Below, piece by piece: positions 32,607-44,769 of a stretch of DNA of 64,000 nucleotides. This stretch comes from Flectonema sp. DT1601 (lineage: Eukaryota; Euglenozoa; Diplonemea; Diplonemida; Diplonemidae), in the NCBI GenBank assembly GCA_964019425.1, contig OZ025796.1, positions 186,001-250,000 on the forward strand, written 5' to 3'. The position numbers were made by a program, and so were the translations under genes. The stretch's first letter is position 1. Each line of letters begins with the position of its first letter. A model generated the notes under the pieces. That model had not been told where the DNA came from and made no database searches. It saw only the letters and a program-made list of their open reading frames with translations.

Positions 32607-34163
32607 CTAATGTTTTTTGATTACCTTGTACTCCACCTGAGACGTTATCGTTCTGCGAGTTTTTTCTCCTTCGACCACTTCATGGTAGCTGCAGAACGTT
32701 ACCTTATCGTCTTTGGGTAGAGGTGTGCATATGCCTTCCCAATAACCATGTTCGTTCTGAGGCAGTCTCACGAGGCCTTTACCGCAGTTGAAACCGCATC
32801 CGCGATTACCGTCAACTTTATGATTTTTAACTTTAAAAGTGTATCGTCGACCCTCTTTCAAGAAATACGGTGCTTTCAAAATCGTAAAGTCATCATTAGA
32901 AAAGAACGTTGGGACAGCAATTTTATTATCGGCGACTAACATTCGAAAATCAGCTGGAGTCATGTACTCTGAATTAGGACATCGAGGCATTGTCTCAAAC
33001 TGTGTTTTTGTTAAGAAATCAATCAACGGTATGGATGGAGTATCCGCTGACCAATGACTGATAGCGAAGATCTCCGGGCACACATTAAACCATGCTTCTT
33101 GGAATATTTTAGTTGATACAAGTGTTCCATTAACGTATTCTCCATGTCCTTCGCTCCAGGTGTTGTCAAAGAATCTCCATTCACCATCCAAACGAACACA
33201 GTTCCAAGCGTGATTAACATCAGTATAGGTCATTCCTTCTTTGTGATTAACACCTTTAGCGTAGCCACTGAGCGTTAATATTTCTAAGTCGCACTGTTCT
33301 CCAAGACTGAGCAAGGCTGATGCGAATCCTGCACAGACAGACTTACCCGTTGATAATGCAGAAATAGTAGAACAAGATTTTGTGTCGTTGTTGTTTATGG
33401 CATCTGAATCGTAGCTGATTCTAGCAGTGGTGAAGACAAATATTGCTCTCGTTTTACCCATTTGAGTTTTGCAATATCTTGTTAGGTATTCAGCTAGTTT
33501 TGGAATATTAGTAACGAGTTCATCACTGACTGGTCTGTTGACGTATTCGTCTAGAGTCTTAAAGTATTGCGTGGAAGGGGACGGTAGATCATCTTTCTTC
33601 TTGCAATACTCTTTGTATATTATCTCTTCTTGTGCTATTAAACTAGACAAATCTTCATCAAAGGGAGGTAATTCAAAATTATTCGATTCAACGACAGAGT
33701 TCTTACTGTCTGCTGGAATAGATGAGATCTCCAAAGTAGATTTAAGGATCGGCATCTCTACGTGTTGGACAGTCATATTCATTGTTACTGATAATTTTAC
33801 TGAGCTGTTTTCTTGTAGATCGCTAGTTGATGTTGTTGGATTTATTTCTTCTTCTTTGACTACAGGTACTTCTTCGATTGTTGTATCTTTTTTTATTTCT
33901 GGAATTTGATTTTCTTCCTCCGCAGGTTTTGGTTCATCCTTCTCAACCTCTTTAGCAACTTCTTCAACAACAGAAGTACCTACAACGGGCTTAGGGATTT
34001 GCTCTGGGGGCTCAAGGAGGGGTTCAGAAATATCTCTATTTGTATCCGTGGTAGGTGGTGTTTTCTGTTGTTGCTTCTTACTCTCATGAATTGTTTTTGG
34101 CAGACTTTTTGGAGCATGCTTCGCAGTCTGTTTCGATGCTGGTACTGATGAATTGCACCCCAT
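32607..34163 (-). CDS. KY/transglutaminase-like peptidase, N-myristoylated
   Basis: The product is 518 residues, one exon. It begins M-G-C-N-S-S, a textbook N-myristoylation signal with a palmitoylatable Cys3, so the protein is probably membrane-attached. Residues 10-150 are disordered and rich in Lys, Pro and Glu. A transglutaminase-like core follows: 'GKSVCAGFASALL' with the likely nucleophile Cys at about 275, 'VNHAWNCVRLDGEW' with the His, and 'FFDNTWS' with the Asp. That Cys-His-Asp order and the following beta-rich domain ('KAPYFLKEGRRYTF') are those of the kyphoscoliosis peptidase group. In animals KY works at muscle Z-discs; in protists the role is unknown. All three catalytic residues appear intact. 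Confidence 0.87.
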   Translation of the reverse strand: MGCNSSVPASKQTAKHAPKSLPKTIHESKKQQQKTPPTTDTNRDISEPLLEPPEQIPKPVVGTSVVEEVAKEVEKDEPKPAEEENQIPEIKKDTTIEEVPVVKEEEINPTTSTSDLQENSSVKLSVTMNMTVQHVEMPILKSTLEISSIPADSKNSVVESNNFELPPFDEDLSSLIAQEEIIYKEYCKKKDDLPSPSTQYFKTLDEYVNRPVSDELVTNIPKLAEYLTRYCKTQMGKTRAIFVFTTARISYDSDAINNNDTKSCSTISALSTGKSVCAGFASALLSLGEQCDLEILTLSGYAKGVNHKEGMTYTDVNHAWNCVRLDGEWRFFDNTWSEGHGEYVNGTLVSTKIFQEAWFNVCPEIFAISHWSADTPSIPLIDFLTKTQFETMPRCPNSEYMTPADFRMLVADNKIAVPTFFSNDDFTILKAPYFLKEGRRYTFKVKNHKVDGNRGCGFNCGKGLVRLPQNEHGYWEGICTPLPKDDKVTFCSYHEVVEGEKTRRTITSQVEYKVIKKH

Positions 34164-34799
34164 TGTTGTTTTGTGTATCTGTTGCTTAAAGGATTACTTC
34201 ACTAAAGCTTATTATGGACAAGGAATGCTTTTATCAAAAGTTAATATCATTTTGAAGTTTTCTGTTCGTATCTTTGCTGTTTGTTTCTGATTAAAAAAGA
34301 ACATTAGAATAGTATTAGCGTCTAAAAAAAGGACAACGACGCCGGCCAACAAGCGAATAGCTGTGGCGTACACAAACGTACACCAGACACTGTTTTTTTT
34401 CCTTATTTTAATTTTTTTTTTTTTTTCCCCCATTCATGGAAAAGCTGTCATACCTTAAAAGGTCTTTTATATCGTTTTTTTCCTTGGGTTCTTTTTTTTC
34501 CTTTTCTTTTTTTTTTTTTTTTTTTCCCTTTCATGAGAGAATTTGCTTATCGAAAGGCTTTAAAAAAAAAAAAAGAAAAAAAAAAGCAAACCCAAAAAAG
34601 GAAAAAAAAAACAGTACAACACAATTTTCGTCAATTATCTAAATATCTTTCTCTATGCTGGGGTGAATGATTTGATTACTTTCATCAAATCAAACCACTT
34701 GCACAGAATACCTCAATGAGAAATACAAGAAGGAGGCTACTACCTCTTTGTATAAACTATAATTGATTCCCCCTCTTTTTTTTTTTTTTAAAAAAGATT
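34164..34799. other. Intergenic stretch, no feature
   Basis: The stretch separates SEC61A from the KY-like gene. It has T/A runs only (34409-34425, 34508-34525 and 34561-34585). Confidence 0.5.
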
Positions 34800-36224
34800 C
34801 TATCTCGACAAGAACTGTGGGAGCATCCTTTCCTGTTCAAGTTGCTCGTAGTAGGACTGAATGAACGTCACAGCTAAAAGGATACCAGTACCAGAACCAA
34901 TTGCCCCCATAAGGTCAGCCAAGACTGTAAGAGCACCAATGCAGGCACCTCCTAGAGCTGCTGCTGTTGGTACGTAGCGATCAACGAGTACTTGAAGGTG
35001 TTCCTTACTGCGTGGATGACCAGGCATTATTAACTGCTGCTGATGCCACTGAGTTGCCAGATCCTTACCAGTCTGACTGCTAATAGCAGTCCACGCCTTT
35101 GAGAAGAATATACAAGAAACCATAACAAATATCACATAAACCAATGCATGCATTGGATCAGCAAAAACACCATTAATACCTTGCGGAGGTGAAATGTAAT
35201 AAACCAATCCCGAAACCGGCATAACCGAATTTGGAGATTGGTCAGGTGCCTTCCAAACTCCAATAAAATTAACGACTGAATTCTTAGGAAACTTCGAATA
35301 CAAAATCGAACTAAAAAAGTAAAGGTTCGAAACAAGTGCTGCCTGCAACACTATAGGCATGTTAGCGGTGTAGAAGAGTTTGATTTTTTGAGGTGCAGAT
35401 TGCCTCGTTGGTGCGTGTTGCAAACCTAATGTAACTGCAAATCCCTGAGCAAATGTAACAATAGCGAAGATCACCGCAGTAGAAATCAACGACATGACAT
35501 TTGGTAAGTGAGGACGATAGAATGCATCTTTAATAGCGCGGAATTTGTTGTCAGATTGAACCAACTGCTGAAACAGCGAAATCAATGCTCCCTCGTACTC
35601 CTGTCCCCTACCAGCGTTGATGACAAAAGGAGAAAATGCCTTCCATAGAATACCTTCACAGACGTTGACAGCTACGAAAAGTGATACACCAGATCCAAAA
35701 CCATAACCCTTTTGAAGCATTTCATCCAACAATAAAACGATTATTCCAGCTATCGTTAATTGAGTAACAATGAGAACACATGTAAATGATCCCAACACTT
35801 TTACATCTCCATAGTTTCCAGACATGACATAACTACTCGCCTGTACTATGGTGATGATAAGTCCAAATGCCTTCTCCGCACCTGCATAGATTCGCTTATC
35901 TCTTGCGCTATGCTCTGGTGAAAATTGAACTATCTTCGCTCCTTGTAAAAACTGCATAATCAATGAAGCAGTAACGATTGGTGAGATTCCTAATTCCATC
36001 AGAGTTCCTTTGTTTGAAGCAAGAATCGCACGCATCCAATAAAAAGGATCTGCGCCTGCTACATTTTGAATACCATAAACAGGTATCTGAGAGCATACAA
36101 GAAACACAAACAGAGCGAATGACGTCCACATTATTTTATCAGTGACATCTTGACGTCTGCGGGGTTTCTCAACCTCAGGTAGGATGCTGAGAATAGGTAC
36201 GAGGTACTCAAGCAACGTCGTCAT
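34800..36224 (-). CDS. SEC61A: Sec61 alpha, pore subunit of the ER protein translocon
   Basis: The product is 474 residues, close to the eukaryotic norm of about 476, from the ATG at 36224. The frame is open further upstream, but that part is low complexity and lacks family similarity, and a 'gttacag' acceptor-like site lies in it. Hallmarks are the N-terminal 'FLKP'-type segment as 'LEYLVPILSILPEVEKP', the plug region after TM1 ('CSQIPVYGI'), 'LMELGISPIVTASLIMQFL', 'DEMLQKGYGFGSGVSLFVA', and the cytosolic loop with 'LLGQW'-like 'IGVWK'. Ten membrane segments can be counted. It forms the channel for co-translational import with Sec61 beta and gamma. Confidence 0.97.
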   Translation of the reverse strand: MTTLLEYLVPILSILPEVEKPRRRQDVTDKIMWTSFALFVFLVCSQIPVYGIQNVAGADPFYWMRAILASNKGTLMELGISPIVTASLIMQFLQGAKIVQFSPEHSARDKRIYAGAEKAFGLIITIVQASSYVMSGNYGDVKVLGSFTCVLIVTQLTIAGIIVLLLDEMLQKGYGFGSGVSLFVAVNVCEGILWKAFSPFVINAGRGQEYEGALISLFQQLVQSDNKFRAIKDAFYRPHLPNVMSLISTAVIFAIVTFAQGFAVTLGLQHAPTRQSAPQKIKLFYTANMPIVLQAALVSNLYFFSSILYSKFPKNSVVNFIGVWKAPDQSPNSVMPVSGLVYYISPPQGINGVFADPMHALVYVIFVMVSCIFFSKAWTAISSQTGKDLATQWHQQQLIMPGHPRSKEHLQVLVDRYVPTAAALGGACIGALTVLADLMGAIGSGTGILLAVTFIQSYYEQLEQERMLPQFLSR

Positions 36225-37210
36225 AATATATTGAGTACTGTAACAGAAATATATCATAATAATAAAATACATCACGATCTCCATACAGATGGTACCTGTT
36301 ACGTAAATAGATTTCAAGCTGAAGTACTTAATATATAAGGTCAGGCTGTTACAGGTGTTTCTTTTTTCTTTTTCTTTTTCTTTTCTTTTTTTCCCCACCC
36401 CCTCTGACTTTCCTTCGTCACTATATCAACATTAGCACAAAAACAAAAAAAACTTTCGAAGCCATCTTCTATATGTGGCTAGGAAGCCAGGCAGACAGGG
36501 AGCTGCAGACTATACCACTGCAATGGTCTAAGGAAGTAGGAGACACAACATATAGAGTGCTTCGGAATTGAGACCAAAACGTAGGTCCCTCAAAAGAATA
36601 GATAGAAGCTTTCACTTGTTGCTCTCCACAGCAGGCGAAAATGATTTGAACAGCCGTTATTTTATAATTTTCTATTTTTATTTTTATTTTTTTTTGTTCC
36701 TTTTTTTTTTTTTTTTTTTTTTCCTGTCAATTTCCGTTACAAAAAAAAAAAAAAAAAAAAAAAAATTTAAAACGGGACTGAAAAAAAATGAAAAAAAAAT
36801 TGGATGCATTTTAACGAGAGGAAAAATTTTTTTTTTAATTTGTTGCGGGTCAGCAACCACACACAAAGTGTTGTGAGGTAATATACCAACAAGTCATCTA
36901 CAGTCTTGTTAGTATGTAGCTCTCCATTGCAATCCATGCTCAAACGACTAGTCTGAGTGACCAGTAGGAAATAAACATTTCAGTAGAAAAGAGAACGTCT
37001 TACTATATTCAGCCTTGGAAAAAAATACCAGCGGCCTAAAAAAAAAGAATTTATTCTCTATAGTTCAGGGGAGTTTTAACAGCCGCAGAATCCACCCGAA
37101 GTAAATGCCTTTCAGCATGATGCTGTCAGGGATCCAGGAAGTCAGATTTGTTTGGTTTTTTTTTTCGTTTTTTTTTTTTTTTTTTTTTTTTTTGTATCAA
37201 AAAATAATAA

Positions 37211-37397
37211 AAAGTCGTAACAAGGTTGCTGTAGGTAAACCTGCAGCAGGATTATTACTAAGTCGAATTCTGTTAGTCAGTCAGCCGTTGGATGGCTAAG
37301 AGGACCGATATTATTTTTTCTGGAAAAAAACCCAAGAACAGGTAAAACTGCTTTGCGGTCCCCCAGTAGGATTACTGGTGGATGCTCGGCTCTAAGA
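37211..37397 (+). pseudogene. Fragment of an rRNA operon: SSU 3' end, spacer and a short LSU/5.8S-like start
   Basis: 37211-37258 matches the universal 3' end of small-subunit rRNA ('gtcgtaacaagg', then the helix-45 hairpin, then 'ggattatta'). Only about 48 bases are present; upstream is a T run and unrelated AT-rich sequence, so the rest of the gene is missing. About 120 bases on, 'ggtggatgctcggctct' (37377-37393) resembles the start of 5.8S or bacterial-type LSU rRNA and then loses similarity. The spacing fits an internal transcribed spacer. It is a dead fragment, nuclear or mitochondrial in origin. Confidence 0.6.
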
Positions 37398-38247
37398 TTT
37401 TTGTACTTGCAACAACAAAAAAAAAAAATAAAATAAATAAAAGAAAAACAAATAAACAAACGAATAATATTACGAAAGCAAAGATAATTTCAAAATAAAC
37501 AAAATAATTTTTTTCTTTTTTCCACAAAAAGATACGACTGACAACTATTTGAGAAGCTGAACGTTTCCGCAGCCGCTTTCCTGCTAAAAAAAATAAGGTA
37601 GCCTGGATCGCGTGGTATATCCTAGCGAACCACCTGAAGAAAAATTAAACGAAAGAAGGCAACAAATAAACACATGCATCAAAAGCCGAACCGTGAATTC
37701 CCTGATCACGTTCAGCCTAGGCTTTGGAGAAAAAAAAGAGGAAAAAAATGTGAGCTTCTTAGCAGGGTACTAAGTGCAAAAAAAAACGAGGAATTTTGAA
37801 AAAGAGGAGGATACGCAACAATAGAGAGTAGCTATCAATCTCACCAGATGAAAAAATAGGTGAGAATCAAAAATAAAAAATAATAACAATAATAATAAGA
37901 GAGGGGTAATTTGATACTGCATTTCTAAGCTCAAAGGAACAACAATTTTTCTCCATATGAGAGGGGGAAAAGACGTACCTGACTACACGCCTAAAACACA
38001 ACGTGAATTTAGTAAAGGGGAGTGAAGAAGAAACAAAAGAAAAAGAAAGAACAAAAAACGCTTCCAGGTAATTCCAAGCGAAAGCAGTGCTCTGGCAGCA
38101 ACAAACTACGTCTCGAACTTTAACTAGAAATCATAATCACATACTTCACACCCAAATGCAAAAACTCACTAGCACACTATGTCTATCTGAGCAATTACAT
38201 CAAAGCATGAAAGAATGTCGTGTACACTCGAAAAAGTCTGGGGGGGT

Positions 38248-38425
38248 TGTATGTTCGATTTTATAAAAATTACAACTGTGCTGTATCATAAAAACATAAA
38301 GATAATTTAACATCAGTTTTAGATACAGTTGACTAAGGGTGATGCGCAACTTAGCATAATAAAGTAACTATTAGGTTTCGAGAGTACTCTTACCTCTATT
38401 CTCTCTCATTAGTATGGTGTCGAAA
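38248..38425 (+). repeat. Dispersed repeat R1, long copy
   Basis: It matches 56440-56630 over its length, including 'gggtgatgcgcaacttagca' and 'ttacctctattctctctcat'. There is no coding capacity and no obvious terminal repeat. Confidence 0.8.
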
Positions 38426-39067
38426 AGGTCTGCGGGGTGTACACCACCTCACGCAGCAATACGAGATCACAGTATTGTCATACAACTAGCTTCACCATCC
38501 TAAAAGAGAAACGGGAAAAACAAAACAAAAAAAAGGGGGAAGAAGGGAAAAAAGAAAATACTAATAAAATTTCGCGGTTGAAAAAAAAAAAAGGAGGGCC
38601 TACAATTGTCGGCAATTTGAAAGCCAGGGAATGAGGAATTTATTTTTTTCAAAAAAACAACGAAAAAAAAGAAAAAGAAAATTTGAACAAACAAAAAAAA
38701 GGTTGATTGGCGCTATTCGTTATCACCACATTAAAAGTTCTTTTTTTTTTTTTCTCCTTTCTCCCATCCTGGATACCGATGCGCACAATCACGCAAGAAA
38801 GAGAGCTAATAAAAAAAAAAAAAGAGAGAAAAGAGAGAGAAAATGGGAATCAAGGCTCAAGAGAGAAATGGATGAAAAAAACAAGTCTACGTGCAAAATA
38901 CCATCAGAACCACGTTTTTTTCAAAAATCGTGAATCGATAAGGCAACATAGCAAGGGATTATTATGTAGTAATAATTTACCTAATCCTTATGTTTTTTCT
39001 TTTACTTTTTGTTTTTTTTTTGTTTTTTCTTTGAATTAGAGCATGCCATTTTTTATCGGCAAAATAA

Positions 39068-42000
39068 TCACTTTGACCCGCTGTCACTGTCACTGATGTT
39101 GTTGATGTTGGAAAAGTCCTGTTGCTTAATTAGCTCTTCTCTGCTGCTAGTAAGTGGCTGACGAAACGAATGATGTATAACCTCGAGAGCGTAGCTATGA
39201 GCATCCACCCTAACCTTTGCATCGACCGCAATAACACCACAAAGAGCTAACAGGTAATCAACGAAATCCTGTTTTTTTTTTTTTTTTTTTTTTTTGTAAA
39301 GTTTATGTGACCACTATCATTAAATAAAACTATAGAATTACACACCCTTTGTAAATAAGTTCTCGCCTGCATCAACATTCTGCCATACATATTCATACCG
39401 GAATTTACTGGACCTGTTCCCCAGTAGATTGAAGAAAGATTGTCCTGATTATTATTATTATTATTATTATTTTTTTTTTGAAATTTTAAGACCAATAGCG
39501 ATCACTAAGGCCATAACATGTACATACCCTTCTATCATCACAGACTAAATAGGTGTTCCCCGTGTTGATTAGAGCGACATTTCTCTTGTTCAAACCATTC
39601 TTCATGTTGTATAATCTAGTCATTGCCTCTACCATGATTGCAGTACGAATCTGTATTTTTTTTTTTTTTTAATGTTCCTTAACAAGTCTTACTCAAACAG
39701 CAAAAAAGAACAGCAACACATACCTGAAGAGGCTCATCAAGGCATTGCATGATTTTGGCATACAGAGAAGGGATCGTATCAAAAGATACTTCCGACTCCC
39801 AATCAGAACGCATAGGAGGATTACAGTCTTCGTTAAGGGCTAATTTCAGAACAGCTTCTGCTGTCGGAGCCGACTCGATTTCACTACGAAGAGCACTCTC
39901 TGGGAACTTTAAACTTTGGTAGTAATGAAGGATAGTCGGGTATTCCTTACCCTCGACCATCATTGGTGGACACAAAGCTGTTTCAGCAGCAAGTATTCTA
40001 CGCTCATAAGAGTATAAGTACGTAGCCACAGGTAAGATAGTTTCTTGACGACAATTCTTACAGAATACTGACGTATGACTTGTACCTTCAAGATGAGTCT
40101 TAAAGCAGGTTTGACATAGTGTCGATACTGTGTTGTTATGTTCAACAAATCTCCAAAGTTCAGGTTCTGCTTGTCCCTCAGCAAGAATAAGAGGCTCACC
40201 ATTGTGAGTGACAGATGTGACAGTTCCTGGTAACCATCTTCCTTGGTTACTACTTCTAACTCTAACAACATCACCAATGCTGTATTGAGATTGACATTTT
40301 AAAACTGTTGAAAGGATAGCAACGATAAGAGCCGCAGCTGTGAAAGGCTCAGCAGTAATTTCATCTCTAAGCTCTTCTCTCATCGCCATGAGAAGTTTTC
40401 CGTAGACGTTATCTCCAACCCATTTACCACTTCTGTTGATAACACTCCAATGACGTTCCTCATCAGGTTTGGAATCGTCAGCATCAGTAGCAAGTAGGAC
40501 AGCAGTTCCAGTAGATAAGAGTTCTCTGTGATGATTTTTAACACCATGATTCAATGTAAACTTTGCTCTGATTCCATTCATCATGATCTCATCTCTGTTT
40601 GTATCCCAATTTGGATCAATCTTTGGTCCGTTGACCTTGTCGTGACCAAGAGCTAATACGTGCTTAACAGACCTGGCTTCTATAACCCTCCTCCTGTACA
40701 AGAGTCGTTCTTCACGATAGCGATCATGGATGTCAGGATATTTACATGATTGGTAATAATGTTCAGTAGTTGGGAATTCAGTTCCTCCGACAACAAAAGA
40801 GACATACGATGAAGCAGGAAGTAATCCCAAATCACCATAATGAGACTCAATAACGATAACATCTGTATCCTTATAAAAGTCTTTTGGAATGACGTGATTA
40901 ATTTGTGTTTTTCTATTACGAATTGTCACAACAGGAGTCCCATAAGCGTTATCACAAATCCCCTTTAAGAGGACTCCTCTGGCTGCGAATTTCCAATTTG
41001 GAGAACCGTCGTCATTGGCTACGAGTGTGTAGGTCACGTCAGATTCTTGTACAACACATCCCCACCAAGGCCATAGGGTTCCCATGAAGGTGTGTTTTAG
41101 TTGTTTGGCATTTAACCAAATCTGAGGAATGATTTCTGGAAACTTGTCCTCACATTGCTGACGGACTCTATCAACTACAGCTCTGAACCAGACTTGTCTG
41201 ATCACCCAAATGAGTCGGCTTCTGGCTAATGGGTTTGATTTTCTCCCTAACTCTTCATAAATAAAGTTAGGACTCCTCATTAAATATTTCTTTGGATACC
41301 ATTGAAACATATGTTTCTCTTCAACTAATGAACATTGGATTAGACATTCTTCTGTGTCACGTCCATTTGTTGATAGAACTCTTGTAGCTCTTACCCAACC
41401 CTTTCTACCAATACCCTGTTTGTAAGCAGTGTTTAATGCCTGGATATTATGTTGGTTTAACGAACTGCGATAAGCCATAGTTAGAGAGTAGTCGTCAGGG
41501 TCATTTGGTGGAACGAGAAGCTTTTGAAGACCTGATGATCTAAGTGAACAAGGGTCATCAATTGATAAGTAGTGCTCATCAAGCTCTTCATCACTACTAC
41601 ATGTTGATAAGTGAGCTGCTCTCGTCTTTGATAATACGATTTTATGGAAAGGACTACTGTCTTGATCAATGCTGGCACTTCTTTCTTCAATTGTTGTAAA
41701 GGCGATTGATTCTTCAGTATCGGTAGTTCTTATCTTGTCTCTCTGAGACATTGCTTGTAGTCTTGCAATGAGTCTGATTTCCCAAAATGTTTTCTTATCT
41801 AAGACCGACTTCTTCACAACACTTTGCATTTCTTCTTCGATGTGTCCCCACTTTGGAAGTTCAAAGTTTGTGAATCCTCTGTCGCTTCTCCGTTCTAATT
41901 TTTCTTCTTTTCTAACGAATTCGCGAAGACTTCTCGAACGTTCTCCGCAAAGACTACCAAAGGTTTGAAAAAATGGTTTCAAGCAACGTCTGATTGCAGC

Positions 42001-44769
42001 ATTTACCTTCTCTGAGTCACCTTCAGTAAGTAGACCATTGTGGGAACAGTGCTGTGCTGATTGTCTCATTTGAACAACAAGTAGTCGATGAATAAAAGAC
42101 TCATGAATTGCTGCAATAGTACCACGAACACCAGGTAGGCAAGCACTGATTTTTTCGATCAATTCATCAGCTTTGTCGTAGCACCACTGCAAGTCTTCTT
42201 CTTCAGCGACGACTACATTCTCGTAGACTGATCCGTCGTGACCTGAAGTCATTAACTCGCCCCAGGTTTGTTCAATTTCATGCCAGGCATCTTCGTGAGC
42301 TGCTTTGTAGAATAGCAGACAGTGAATTGCCAGTCGAAGTTTATTTCTGAGGTACGCCAGGGTGTTTTCTTCAGAAAATGTCCAGCTTGCCACTTTTGCA
42401 AACATGTCATCTCGGCATTCCCAATACGATGCAACCTTCTTGAGTTTTTTCTCTAAAGCCATAGTGAGTGAACCTCCTGAGAGACCAACTGCTTCTAAGA
42501 TACGTTTGAATTCTAATTTTAAATCGTAGTGACCTCTGTATGTTGTTTTTCCTGGCATGTTAGTAACCCAGACGTGGTCCTCATCTTCGACGTAAAAAGT
42601 TGCTTCTTCAAGTATGCCGTACACGTCTGAGTCGATAATTCTCTGTTCTCTCCATTCAGAATATCTGTGTTGAACGGCCTTGATAACAATTCTTCTTAAA
42701 TCTTCTCTGATTGCTGCAAGAAGACCAGTTCTCTGTTCGACGTCTTCTTCTCTGCTTGATAAGAATCTCTGAAGCCATCCAACTGTGTGAAGTGATGTCA
42801 TGTGACTGAAATCAGGATACCAAAAAAAGTTACTCTTTTGAATAAATCCAAGCTTGCCTCCATATGTTGGTTCCTGTCCTTCACTTACTCCAGCAGAAGA
42901 AACTATTTTATTGCCTGAAAATGTGAATCTTCTTACGGCAGTTTTGGCTGTAAGTTTGTCTTTGACGCGAGGTGGCCATGGGCCGCTTTGGATGTGTTTG
43001 TACTTCGCGACGAAGGTTGAGTTATTAACGATACGAACATGTGGGATGCAGAGGATCATGCGGCCTGGAGATGATGGTGAGTCAGGAAGGCTATCCTTAT
43101 TATTAAACCATTCAACAACCATTTTCTTATAATTATCTTCCTTAGTACGAACACATTTAGTACGAGAAGCTCTATTCTTTGTCGTAAATTGATGTTCTTC
43201 AGCAAGTCTTTCCATTTCGTCTTCAAGATCCTGCTCGACGAGTGGTCCCCAGCAGTCAAGACGTTTAATATTCCTCGCTAGTTCATCAGAATTAGTTTGA
43301 ATAAAATCCAAAGACAATTTCAGTGTTGTTTTATGACCAACACTCGTCTCAGCTAAACCAATATGTTTATACAGTAATCCCGCAGTGGTTCCATTTATAG
43401 CAATCGTTAAAGCAACTAAACCAGCTACTAAAAATTGAATTCGAACCCTATTCACTTCAGCGATGCCATACTCGTCAGATACGAGGAGCGCTAACACCAG
43501 ACCTACTGCTCCTCGTAGTCCTCCAAACCAGAGAATAATTCCTCTCCTTACTGACATTCCATAACCAAGTTTGCTTAATGCAGGCCACAGTAGAATAATC
43601 GTTATACCTCTTGTGATGTGAACTAAGATATACAACACAAATAAGTATCCCCAATCAGTACCAGTAATTCTAGTATCAGCAACAAGGTTGTATGTGAAAG
43701 CACCAGATAAGACAAACAGAACAGTGTTCGCAGTGTGACCTAAGAAAGCCCAGACATGATGCATGTATTCGTGTACCTCAGGTGATATGTTTCTCTTTCC
43801 AATACCACCCATATAAACACCAAGGGTAACCACAGTAAGAACACCCGATGTATGAAATGCCGATGCTTCAGCTGTCCAAAATGATAAGTACGCAGCAGTG
43901 ATGGTTAAACTTACTTCAATAGTCGGATCATTAATACAGAACCGAAATAATATTTCACTGAACCCAATTCCAAAAGCAAGTCCTAAAGCTGGTCCACCCA
44001 CAGCCATTCGAAATGACTTGTCAATAACATCACCAGCACTCAGAGAGATACCAGCAGCAAAGTCTTTGAATATTAAAAAGATTACGAAAGCACTACCATC
44101 ATTCATTAACGACTCGGCTTCAATAACTGTACTCAGAGGTCTTGGTGCTGACAACTCCGATAGTAAACCTACAACAGCAACAGGGTCAGTAGCAGAGACC
44201 ATTGCTCCAAACATGAATGCTAAAGTCCATTCCCATTCATATTCTGAAAACCATTCATGACATAAAACTCCAGTCATTCCGGTTGCCATAATAACACCGG
44301 GAATTGCTAATAAGAAAGCCTGAGTGAAACACTTTGTAAACACGTGATAGTTCATGTTGAACGCCGACTCAAACAACAACGGTGGTAAAAACGCATGTAA
44401 AATCAAATGCGGATCCATATTAACCATTCCATTTGTTGCGTGTCCCAGTACGTCAAGGTTTCCTGCTTCAGTAAGAGCACCCATTGCGAGCCCGAACAAG
44501 AACAGGAGGACAGTAAAAGGCAATTTCGGCCAGTGTTCAGGAAGCCTTACGAGAATTAGAAGAACAACAGCACCCAAGAGAAGCGTAAAGAAGAAGAACA
44601 TAATAGGTTCATGAGCATCTTCCGCAGCGTACGATATAACTTTATGACTACGTCCTTCAAGAACAACCTCAGCTCCTGCTTCATTCGGTGGTGGTGCAGC
44701 TGTTCCTTCTACAACCACAATCGTGGTGAGAAGAAACACCGCAGACACCAGAAAACAATTCCATTTCAT
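39068..44769 (-). CDS. Na+/H+ exchanger fused to two NADAR domains
   Basis: The product is 1,822 residues in four exons: 44769-39724, 39650-39528, 39444-39346 and 39268-39068. Introns are GTATGT...TACAG, GTATGT...TCAG and GTGTGT...ACAG, all phase 0. A signal peptide (about 1-22) precedes a CPA1 exchanger domain (about 50-465) with 'SATDPVAVVGLLSEL', 'EAESLMNDGSAFV' and 'WFGGLRGAVGLVLALLV', closest to plant SOS1/NHX7 plasma-membrane antiporters. A long helical cytosolic region (about 480-1,200) has no recognised domain. NADAR 1 (about 1325-1465) shows 'FPTTEHYYQSCKYP', 'GIRAKF', 'LLSTG' and 'VGDNVYGKLLMAMREEL'. Then come a Tudor-like 'VRSSNQGRWLPGTV' and a C-x2-C pair. NADAR 2 (about 1597-1756) shows 'YPTILHYYQSLKFP', 'INTGNTYLV', 'YWGTGPVNSGMNMYGRMLM' and is completed only by exons 2 and 3. 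NADAR domains process ADP-ribose-linked substrates. The fusion is seen directly in one frame; its function is unknown. Confidence 0.92.

Larger units (their letters stand above)
36225..39067. other. Intergenic stretch with rRNA-gene fragment and R1 repeat
   Basis: No protein gene is visible over 2.8 kb. T runs lie at about 36703-36722 and 37169-37193, and an A run at 36741-36766. The rRNA-derived segment (37211-37397) and the R1 copy (38248-38425) are listed separately. Confidence 0.5.

Noticed and set aside
37211-37397. A functional SSU rRNA gene
   Set aside because: Only the last 48 or so bases are present, preceded by a T run and unrelated sequence.
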